Assembly (NCBI GenBank): GCA_003229935.1
Contig: QIGD01000094.1
Span: 1-5,656 of the forward strand
Length of the DNA stretch: 5,656 nt
Source: Methanobacteriota archaeon
Lineage (GTDB): Archaea > Hydrothermarchaeota > Hydrothermarchaeia > Hydrothermarchaeales > BMS3B
Direction: 5' to 3'
The translations under genes and the position numbers were made by a program. Below are positions 1 to 4,344 of this stretch, in pieces. The notes beneath the pieces were generated by a model. The model was not told where the DNA came from. It did not search any database and worked only from the letters and a program-made list of their open reading frames with translations. Positions within the stretch are counted from its first letter, which is position 1. Each line of letters begins with the position of its first letter.

Positions 1-1185
1 AGGTTCTGGACCGCCATAACTGTTGGGGTAGTAATTCACAGAATCTCTCCCGTTTTCATCAAATTGCATAAACCCGTCTCGCTGATAATTGTTTACCATC
101 GCACCACTGGCAGAATTTACAGGCAGTAAATGGTAGTTAGGTCCTAGGCGGTGGATATGGGCGTCATGATAGCTAAAAAGTCTTCCCTGAAGCATCTTAT
201 CTGGCGAGGCAGCAATACCTGACACTAAACTGGAAGGAGAAAAGGCAGCCTGCTCCACATCGGCGAAGTAGTTTAGAGGATTGCGGTTAAGCACCAGACG
301 TCCCACTGTAACTGGTGGGAAATCAGCATGTGGCCATACCTTTGTGACATCAAAGGAGTCAAAACGATAATTTTCAGCCTGTTCTGGAGTCATGACCTGT
401 ACTTCCATTCTCCATGACGGATAATCACCACGTTCAATTGCTCCATACAAATCTCCTGTGGCATGGTCTGGGTTTTTTCCTGCCATGATTTCAGCTTCTT
501 TTCGTGTCAGATTCTGGATTCCCTGTTCTGTCTTGAAGTGGTACTTCACCCAAAAATATTCCCCACTGTCGTTATACCACTTAAAGGTATGGCTGCTGTA
601 ACCATTCATGTGGCGATAATCTCTTGGCGTGCCACGGTCAGAAAAAAGTATGGTAACCTGATGAATAGATTCAGGTGTTAGAGAGAGGAAATCCCAGAAC
701 ATATTGGGGTCTTTGAGGTTGGTTGCAGGATTGCGTTTCTGTGTATGTATGAAATCGGGAAACTTCAGTGGGTCACGAATAAAAAATACAGGGGTGTTGT
801 TGCCCACCATGTCGTAGTTCCCCTCCTCTGTGTAGAATTTAACAGCAAAGCCTCTGGGGTCGCGTGCAGCATCTGCTGACCCCTTCTCTCCACCTACAGT
901 AGAAAAGCGTGCGAAAACATTGGTGCGTTTTCCAATTTCAGAGAGAAACCTGGCCTTTGTATATCTCGTAACATCGCCGGTAACCTCAAAATAACCATAT
1001 GCACCAGCTCCTTTTGCATGAACCACACGTTCTGGGATACGTTCACGGTTGAAATGCGATAGTTTTTCCAGCAGATGGACATCCTGTATTAGTATATATC
1101 CTGTTTTGCCTGCTGTCATGGAGTTTTGGTCGTCATCAACAGGAGCTCCGAAATTATTGGTAAATGTCTTCTTTTTTTCTGTCAA
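1..1185 (-). CDS. katA: Monofunctional haem catalase, C-terminus cut off by the window edge
   Basis: Haem catalase, converting two hydrogen peroxide to water and oxygen in the cytoplasm. The reading frame is open for 395 codons from the start to position 1 with no stop, and runs off the left edge; the family is usually about 480-500 residues, so roughly the last 90-100 are missing. Visible signatures are the distal histidine H56 in RVVHAKG, the catalytic asparagine N129 in DMVGNNTPVFF, R335 and the haem-ligand tyrosine Y339 in RLFSYHDAH, followed by HRLGPNY. Spacings between H56, N129 and Y339 match those known for bovine catalase (74, 147, 357). The start is TTG at 1185-1183: an in-frame TGA lies shortly upstream, no ATG is available, and the resulting (M)TEKKKTFTNNFGAPV fits typical catalase N-termini. 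A GAGAAGG ribosome site sits 8 nt before it. It is the third gene of the operon, 14 nt after rubrerythrin. Sampled lines are about 42-58% GC against about 37-38% in rubrerythrin, which hints at transfer. Confidence 0.95.
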   Translation of the reverse strand, partial: MTEKKKTFTNNFGAPVDDDQNSMTAGKTGYILIQDVHLLEKLSHFNRERIPERVVHAKGAGAYGYFEVTGDVTRYTKARFLSEIGKRTNVFARFSTVGGEKGSADAARDPRGFAVKFYTEEGNYDMVGNNTPVFFIRDPLKFPDFIHTQKRNPATNLKDPNMFWDFLSLTPESIHQVTILFSDRGTPRDYRHMNGYSSHTFKWYNDSGEYFWVKYHFKTEQGIQNLTRKEAEIMAGKNPDHATGDLYGAIERGDYPSWRMEVQVMTPEQAENYRFDSFDVTKVWPHADFPPVTVGRLVLNRNPLNYFADVEQAAFSPSSLVSGIAASPDKMLQGRLFSYHDAHIHRLGPNYHLLPVNSASGAMVNNYQRDGFMQFDENGRDSVNYYPNSYGGPEP

Positions 1186-1193
1186 TTCAAAAA

Positions 1194-1200
1194 CCTTCTC
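1194..1200 (-). promoter_or_regulatory. Ribosome binding site that decides the TTG start of catalase
   Basis: GAGAAGG on the minus strand ends 8 nt before the TTG codon at 1185-1183. Its first base coincides with the last base of the rubrerythrin stop codon (1202-1200). No other start codon lies between the upstream in-frame TGA and this TTG, so the site and the family-like N-terminus together settle the start. Confidence 0.6.
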
Positions 1201-1784
1201 TAATACTCCTCATGTTTCAACTGAAAGTAACTGGCTGGATGGTCACATGAAGGGCATTCTTTAGGTGGTTCATAGCCGTAATGGACATATCCACATTTTC
1301 GGCATACCCAGTAAACCTTTTTCTCCTTTTTGAATACTGTTTCTTCTTCTACTTCTTTCAGTAATTTACTATATCGCTTTTCGTGATGCTCTTCAGCTCT
1401 AGATATTGCCATCAGCCGTTTTGCAATGTCCGTATATCCTTCTTCTTCAGCCACTCTTGCAAATTCTGGATACATTTCAGTATTTTCGTAATGTTCTCCA
1501 GCAATGGCAGCCTTCAGGTTATCTATTGTATTGCCAAGTGTGGTTGGGGCTGTGGCCTCCACAATGATTTCATCATGATTCTCAGATGATTTATGTTTTA
1601 GTTCATTAATCAATCTAAAAAGCCATTTTGCATGTTCTCTTTCATTGTCAGCAGTCATTAGGAAGATTTCCGAAATCTGTTCATATCCTTCATTCTTACT
1701 AATTTTTGCATAAAATGTGTATCTATTTCTTGCCTGAGATTCTCCAATAAATGCCTTTGTTAAATTTTTAATTGTATTTTTCAT
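1200..1784 (-). CDS. rbr: Rubrerythrin (diiron peroxidase with C-terminal rubredoxin domain)
   Basis: Rubrerythrin, a cytoplasmic diiron protein that reduces hydrogen peroxide to water with electrons from a rubredoxin or NAD(P)H-linked donor. The 194 residues match the family's usual length of about 190. Residues 1-145 form the four-helix ferritin-like domain with all expected iron ligands: E15 in GESQARN, E48-x-x-H51, E97-x-x-E100 and E131-x-x-H134. Residues 158-194 are a rubredoxin-like domain with C161-x2-C164 and C177-x2-C180 for a Fe(SCys)4 centre, so this is the classic two-domain form rather than a domain-only variant. The start is well set: AGGAGG lies just upstream and overlaps the stop codon of the preceding regulator gene. 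It is the middle gene of the operon regulator-rbr-katA, placing two peroxide-removing enzymes under common control. No motif is missing. Confidence 0.97.
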   Translation of the reverse strand: MKNTIKNLTKAFIGESQARNRYTFYAKISKNEGYEQISEIFLMTADNEREHAKWLFRLINELKHKSSENHDEIIVEATAPTTLGNTIDNLKAAIAGEHYENTEMYPEFARVAEEEGYTDIAKRLMAISRAEEHHEKRYSKLLKEVEEETVFKKEKKVYWVCRKCGYVHYGYEPPKECPSCDHPASYFQLKHEEY

Positions 1785-1792
1785 AATTTTTT

Positions 1793-1799
1793 AACCTCC
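1793..1799 (-). promoter_or_regulatory. Strong ribosome binding site of rubrerythrin, inside the preceding stop
   Basis: GGAGG(T), the core of a near-perfect Shine-Dalgarno site, begins within the TAG stop codon (1801-1799) of the upstream regulator gene, read TAGGAGG. About ten bases separate it from the ATG at 1784. The overlap of stop and ribosome site suggests the two genes are translated from one message, possibly with coupling. Confidence 0.75.
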
Positions 1800-1981
1800 T
1801 ATTCTGATGGTGCATAATAACATCTTTTTGGCGATTTAATCTTTCCTTCTTTTTTCATATTTATTATAATCTTTGCTACCTCTTTAGTCTCAATACCTGT
1901 CAAATCTGCAATTTCTCCTGACTTAAGGGGTTTTCCTTCTTTTTTCATAGCTTCTAGCACTTCAAATTCTTTCTCACTCAT
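1799..1981 (-). CDS. Small winged-helix transcriptional regulator, first gene of the rubrerythrin-catalase operon
   Basis: A 60-residue protein that looks like a bare winged helix-turn-helix DNA-binding domain. Residues 4-15 form the first helix (EFEVLEAMKKEG), 20-29 the second (KSGEIADLTGIE), 32-46 the probable recognition helix (TKEVAKIIINMKKEG), and 47-60 the wing, KIKSPKRCYYAPSE. There is no ligand or sensor domain. One cysteine, C54 in the wing, sits in a PKRCYYAP stretch that I recall as common in small regulators of this type near rubrerythrin-like genes, so redox sensing by this residue is possible but unproven. The start at 1981 is supported by an excellent GGAGGTGG ribosome site upstream. 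Being first in the operon next to its promoter suggests control of its own operon. It could instead act on the divergent Lrp gene. Confidence 0.85.
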   Translation of the reverse strand: MSEKEFEVLEAMKKEGKPLKSGEIADLTGIETKEVAKIIINMKKEGKIKSPKRCYYAPSE

Positions 1982-1988
1982 AACATAC

Positions 1989-1996
1989 CACCTCCA
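1989..1996 (-). promoter_or_regulatory. Ribosome binding site of the small winged-helix regulator
   Basis: GGAGGTGG on the minus strand, a full match to the anti-Shine-Dalgarno sequence, lies about 7 nt before the ATG at 1981-1979. It fixes that start and shows that the operon message has a leader and is not leaderless. Confidence 0.8.
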
Positions 1997-2031
1997 TTTT
2001 TATTGCTATATTCGTTATAATTCACCGGAGA

Positions 2032-2040
2032 CATATAAAG
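2032..2040 (-). promoter_or_regulatory. TATA box of the regulator-rubrerythrin-catalase operon
   Basis: CTTTATATG on the minus strand is close to the archaeal TATA-box consensus and is preceded by CAAAG, a plausible purine-rich TFB-recognition element. Transcription would start roughly 25 nt downstream, near 2010, giving a leader of about 30 nt that includes the GGAGGTGG ribosome site. The expected start point coincides with the element TTCGTTATAA (2011-2020), where a bound repressor would block initiation. Confidence 0.7.
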
Positions 2041-2052
2041 CTTTGGTTTGTT

Positions 2053-2091
2053 TATCGTAACTATTTCTTGAGAAACATTCGAATATCGTAA
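2053..2091. promoter_or_regulatory. Two direct copies of the octamer TATCGTAA upstream of the operon promoter
   Basis: TATCGTAA occurs at 2053-2060 and again at 2084-2091, 31 bp apart. That is close to three turns of the DNA helix, so proteins bound at both would face the same side. The first copy is about 12 bp upstream of the operon's TATA box as read on the minus strand. The same octamer appears at 2182-2189 and, on the other strand, at 2678-2685, and I found no copy inside a gene. This supports a real operator, but the protein that binds it is not known. Confidence 0.5.
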
Positions 2092-2121
2092 ATATTGTGT
2101 ACTGAATTAATGTATAATCTT

Positions 2122-2137
2122 TTATTATTAATAATAA
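2122..2137. repeat. Perfect 16-bp AT-only palindrome in the divergent control region
   Basis: TTATTATTAATAATAA reads the same on both strands without a spacer. It lies between the two divergent promoters and overlaps the most likely TATA region for the Lrp gene (around 2118-2130). AT-rich palindromes are typical of Lrp-family binding sites, so autoregulation is possible. Simple ATT repetition could also give this by chance. Confidence 0.4.
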
Positions 2138-2161
2138 TATTCATTTACAAAAATGACTAAC

Positions 2162-2189
2162 TTCGTTATATCTATTCAAGATATCGTAA
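2162..2189. promoter_or_regulatory. Inverted-repeat operator candidate just upstream of the Lrp gene
   Basis: ATATCT (2168-2173) and AGATAT (2179-2184) form an inverted repeat with a 5-nt spacer. The flanks extend the resemblance: TTCGTTATA at 2162-2170 is an exact copy of 2011-2019 in front of the other operon, and the right arm runs into TATCGTAA at 2182-2189. The site ends 22 nt before the preferred Lrp start, so a bound protein could block transcription or its own message. TTATAT at 2166-2171 could alternatively be a TATA box for a leaderless transcript beginning near 2197. Confidence 0.45.
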
Positions 2190-2199
2190 TCAGATTATG

Positions 2200-2207
2200 G
2201 GAGTGAT
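2200..2207 (+). promoter_or_regulatory. Ribosome binding site favouring the internal start of the Lrp gene
   Basis: GGAGTGAT lies 4 nt before the ATG at 2212. It falls inside the reading frame if the upstream ATG at 2197 is used, and that upstream codon has no ribosome site of its own. This is the main reason to prefer 2212. Confidence 0.65.
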
Positions 2208-2211
2208 AGGA

Positions 2212-2643
2212 ATGCTCGACGATAAAGATTTGAAAATAATTGAGATTTTTCGCAAAGATGCTCGAACTCCATTTACAGAAGTAGCAAGAAAGCTTCATGT
2301 GAGTGAGGCGACAATAAGAAAAAGAGTGAACGTCCTTGAAAAAACAGGGGTAATTAAGGGATATACTATAATTGTTGACCCTGCAAAGATGGGATTTAAC
2401 ACAGTGGCACTTATTGGCATAAATACAAATCCTGATATGTTTCTAAGTGTGGCGGAGAAGTTGACAATGTTTGATGAGGTACGTTTTGTTGCAACCTCGA
2501 CTGGTGACCACATGATTATGGCAGAGGTGTGGACAAGGAATGGAAAGGAGTTATCATCGATTATTTCTGAAAAGATAGGAAAACTCCAGGGAATTACGCA
2601 TATAAGGCCTGCAATACTTCTTGAAAAACTCAAGGAAGTTTAA
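2212..2643 (+). CDS. Lrp/AsnC-family transcriptional regulator
   Basis: A 143-residue DNA-binding regulator of the Lrp/AsnC (feast/famine) family, at the family's normal length. Residues 2-49 form the N-terminal helix-turn-helix domain: LDDKDLKIIEIFRKDART, then FTEVARKLHVSEATIRKRVNVLEKTGVI. GYTIIVDPAKMG (50-61) is the usual hinge strand, and residues 63-140 form the RAM/AsnC ligand and oligomerisation domain, including STGDHMIMAEV (96-106). Such proteins act as dimers or octamers and often respond to amino acids, but the ligand here cannot be read from sequence. The start at 2212 is preferred over 2197 because a GGAGTGAT site precedes it and MLDDKD is the common Lrp N-terminus; a leaderless start at 2197 would add five residues. 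It is divergent from the regulator-rubrerythrin-catalase operon and upstream of a ferritin-like gene; shared operator-like octamers suggest it may control both. It ends with tandem TAATAA stops. Confidence 0.93.
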   Translation: MLDDKDLKIIEIFRKDARTPFTEVARKLHVSEATIRKRVNVLEKTGVIKGYTIIVDPAKMGFNTVALIGINTNPDMFLSVAEKLTMFDEVRFVATSTGDHMIMAEVWTRNGKELSSIISEKIGKLQGITHIRPAILLEKLKEV

Positions 2644-2647
2644 TAAC

Positions 2648-2660
2648 AAAAAATATTTAG
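2648..2660 (+). promoter_or_regulatory. Probable TATA box and TFB element of the ferritin-like gene
   Basis: AAAAAATATTTAG follows the lrp stop codons. The A-rich part fits a TFB-recognition element and AATATTTA is an acceptable though weak TATA box. A start about 25 nt downstream would fall near 2680, on top of the TTACGAT/ATCGTGA palindrome. Read-through from lrp remains an alternative. Confidence 0.4.
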
Positions 2661-2677
2661 GTTGAGCAGAAGGAATA

Positions 2678-2691
2678 TTACGATATCGTGA
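2678..2691. promoter_or_regulatory. Palindromic operator candidate before the ferritin-like gene
   Basis: TTACGAT and ATCGTGA are inverted halves with no spacer and a single mismatch. The left part, TTACGATA, is exactly the complement of the octamer TATCGTAA that occurs three times in the divergent region at 2053-2189. The palindrome lies at the predicted transcription start of the ferritin-like gene, the position expected for repression. It may be the full-length form of the operator, with the other copies being half-sites. Confidence 0.55.
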
Positions 2692-2722
2692 GCGGGAAAG
2701 CCCACGAACTTTAGTCGTGGGA
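2690..2722 (+). mobile_element. IS200/IS605-type end hairpin, probable relic or co-opted leader
   Basis: CCCACGA (2701-2707) and TCGTGGG (2715-2721) make a perfect 7-bp stem with the loop ACTTTAG, preceded by GAGCGGGAAAG. From established knowledge, a stem of this form with a CTTTAG loop is characteristic of the right end of IS200/IS605 elements carrying tnpB, where it is also the 3' part of the associated guide RNA. No tnpA, tnpB or matching left end is visible, so this would be a solitary end or minimal non-autonomous remnant. It lies between the promoter and ribosome site of the ferritin-like gene, so it would now be part of that gene's leader. Its function there is unknown. Confidence 0.5.
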
Positions 2723-2732
2723 GTATGTCAGT

Positions 2733-2738
2733 GAGGTG
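2733..2738 (+). promoter_or_regulatory. Ribosome binding site of the ferritin-like gene
   Basis: GAGGTG, separated by five T residues from the ATG at 2744, begins 12 nt after the base of the 2701-2721 hairpin. It supports the chosen start over the next in-frame ATG six codons later. Confidence 0.7.
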
Positions 2739-2743
2739 TTTTT

Positions 2744-3160
2744 ATGACGGGAAATAAGCTTATGGAAATGTTGAATATGGCAGTTGCCAGAGAGCTTCAG
2801 GTGAGCATTCAATATATGTGGCAGAATGTTGAGGCAAAAGGGATAAGGGGTGTTATGGTTAGAGGCATATTCAGAAAAACTGCAATAACTGAGATGCTGC
2901 ATGCGGAAACTATTGCTGACAGACTTGTTTTTATGGGGGGCAAACCTACAACAAAACCAGATATGATAACTGTGGGAGAAAATTTCGATGAAATGCTGAG
3001 TGAGGACATAAAGAGTGAGGAAGAGGCAGTTAAGATATACAGGGAAATAATTGTTCTTGCTGACAATGAAGGGGATATTGTAACAAGAAAACTCTTTGAG
3101 AATATTCTTGTAGATGAGGAAAAGCATCTGGATGATTTCAGAACTCTTCTTGGTGATTAA
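2744..3160 (+). CDS. Bacterioferritin-like diiron protein without the C-terminal fifth helix
   Basis: A 138-residue ferritin-like four-helix protein, probably storing iron or oxidising ferrous iron with peroxide or oxygen in the cytoplasm. Ferroxidase ligands can be placed on the bacterioferritin pattern: E17, E50-x-x-H53, E92 and E125-x-x-H128, with spacings matching E. coli bacterioferritin (18, 51, 54, 94, 127, 130). M51 in TEMLHAE falls on the bacterioferritin haem-ligand methionine (52), so inter-subunit haem is conceivable, though this residue also occurs in relatives without haem. The protein stops right after DEEKHLDDFRTLLGD, about 20 residues shorter than bacterioferritin, so helix E, which lines the cage's fourfold pores, is absent. 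It may therefore form a different assembly. It has its own probable promoter with a TATCGTAA palindrome, which links it to the peroxide-defence operon. It converges on the SepCysS gene, 8 nt away. Confidence 0.88.
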   Translation: MTGNKLMEMLNMAVARELQVSIQYMWQNVEAKGIRGVMVRGIFRKTAITEMLHAETIADRLVFMGGKPTTKPDMITVGENFDEMLSEDIKSEEEAVKIYREIIVLADNEGDIVTRKLFENILVDEEKHLDDFRTLLGD

Positions 3161-3193
3161 AGAGAAGTTTAATTGAGCTTCTCTCTCAATTTT
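3161..3193. terminator. Interleaved inverted repeats between convergent genes, probable two-way terminator
   Basis: Two perfect 7-bp inverted repeats are interlocked: AGAGAAG (3161-3167) with CTTCTCT (3178-3184), and AATTGAG (3171-3177) with CTCAATT (3185-3191). On the plus strand the second hairpin runs into TTTT (3190-3193), just after the ferritin-like stop. On the minus strand the first hairpin follows the SepCysS stop and leads into a short T run. Only one hairpin can form at a time. The repeats overlap the last codons of SepCysS. Archaeal termination mostly relies on T runs, so the hairpins may only stabilise 3' ends. Confidence 0.45.
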
Positions 3194-4344
3194 ACGGCTT
3201 CTCTGAAAGCTTCGAGAACCCTTTCGATTTCTTCCTGAGTTAAACCATAAACGCTTAGCTTAATATGTTTGCTCAACCCTTTGTGCAGGCCGACAATTTT
3301 CCTTTTAATCATGTGTTCAGCAAGAAAAAAACCTCTACGCTTGTGTTTTTGTGAAATATCCCAGAAAACTGGTGTTTCAAAATGAAGCAGGTGATGTCTC
3401 TTTGGTCGCTCACCAAGAAGCATTATATCACCATCTCCAATCTCCTCAAGCCTGTCAACAAAACTGTTAATTTTGCTGAGTTCTTCATCCCAGTGCTTAA
3501 CCCTTTCCTTCACATAATCAAAACTGAGCATTGAGCTTATAACTGGCACTCCGCCTATACTGCAGCCAAACAGGTTTGGAAGTTTCTTTCCAAAAATCCT
3601 GCCAGTCCATTCAGCTTTTGATTTTGAAGTGGCAAATATTTTCTTGCTCCATTCATAGGTTGTTATAACATAGCCAAGAGGGGCAAGGGAAGACATGGAC
3701 TTATGTGCACTCACAGTAAGAAACTGAGCCTTCATTTTTTTGAGATTCACAGGAGCAACACCTGCTGTGTAGGCAGCATTGACCATATATGGTATATCCC
3801 TTTCCTCGCATATCTTTCCTATCTCTTCAACAGGAGCTATATTGCCGAAGTATGGGTCTGCATGTGTAACTGCCACAAGAGCTGGTCTGCCAACCTCCTC
3901 AATCTTATCCTCAAAGGCTTCGGCAGTAACTTTATATTCGGGGTAGCCTGTATGAGGAGGCTCTACAACCCTCAATCCTGCCATTTCTGCAGCTATATTC
4001 GTGGAGTAGTGGGAATTTGGGTCAACGACAATAACAGGTTCTAAATCTTCCTCTTTGCAATAGTCACCTACTGTCTTCATCACTGCAAACTGGGCACCTC
4101 TGCAGCCAAAGGTATGTTCTGCCTCGTCTCCTCCAAAAAATTCAGCCACATTCCCAAGAAAATTTTTAACAGGAGGCTTTGAAACGAGACTGCTTCTTCC
4201 CTCAAGGCAGTCGTGACATAGAGAGTATCCCACTCCAAGCCAGCCTTCTTGGCACAGCTGTGCCTGAACATCTTCCGGTACAATACCACCTCTCATCAGC
4301 GGGTTTATAATAATATGCTCTTTATATTTATTTATAAACTTCAA
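3169..4344 (-). CDS. pscS: O-phospho-L-seryl-tRNA:Cys-tRNA synthase (SepCysS)
   Basis: SepCysS, the PLP-dependent enzyme that replaces the phosphate of Sep-tRNA(Cys) with sulfur to give Cys-tRNA(Cys), the second step of the archaeal two-step route after SepRS. The 391 residues match the family length. The PLP lysine is K215 in SAHKSMSS. The three cysteines needed for activity, known in the Archaeoglobus enzyme as 39, 42 and 247, correspond here to C43 and C46 (SLCHDC) and C261 (LFGCSIGG). GCRGAQ (80-85), THADPYFGN (160-168) and NAAYTAG (189-195) are further family motifs. The start is TTG at 4344-4342, overlapping the upstream TGA stop as TTGA, with GGTGA four bases before it; it preserves the N-terminal INPL region, whereas the next ATG would remove it. 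It is the last gene of the TusA-like/DUF169/SepCysS operon, which suggests a dedicated sulfur supply. SepRS is not in the window. Confidence 0.96.
   Translation of the reverse strand: MKFINKYKEHIIINPLMRGGIVPEDVQAQLCQEGWLGVGYSLCHDCLEGRSSLVSKPPVKNFLGNVAEFFGGDEAEHTFGCRGAQFAVMKTVGDYCKEEDLEPVIVVDPNSHYSTNIAAEMAGLRVVEPPHTGYPEYKVTAEAFEDKIEEVGRPALVAVTHADPYFGNIAPVEEIGKICEERDIPYMVNAAYTAGVAPVNLKKMKAQFLTVSAHKSMSSLAPLGYVITTYEWSKKIFATSKSKAEWTGRIFGKKLPNLFGCSIGGVPVISSMLSFDYVKERVKHWDEELSKINSFVDRLEEIGDGDIMLLGERPKRHHLLHFETPVFWDISQKHKRRGFFLAEHMIKRKIVGLHKGLSKHIKLSVYGLTQEEIERVLEAFREAVKLREKLN

Noticed and set aside
463..1264. Short frames on the plus strand and one on the minus strand within the catalase and rubrerythrin genes
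   Set aside because: They lie in other frames of well-supported genes and show no family motifs or ribosome sites.
2197..2211. Upstream ATG giving the Lrp protein five extra residues
   Set aside because: There is no ribosome site before it, and GGAGTGAT plus a family-like MLDDKD favour 2212. A leaderless transcript starting near 2197 remains possible, so this is a preference and not proof.
2701..2721. Hairpin read as an intrinsic terminator of the lrp transcript
   Set aside because: No T run follows directly, it lies about 60 nt after the lrp stop, and its loop and flanks fit an IS605-type end better.
2711..3127. 138-codon open frame on the minus strand opposite the ferritin-like gene
   Set aside because: It is antisense to a gene with clear family motifs, is rich in Cys, Phe, Ser and His as shadow frames are, and has no ribosome site.
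3161..3191. Pseudoknot formed by the interlocked repeats
   Set aside because: The order of arms fits, but there are no bases left to span the first 7-bp stem, so both full stems cannot form together.
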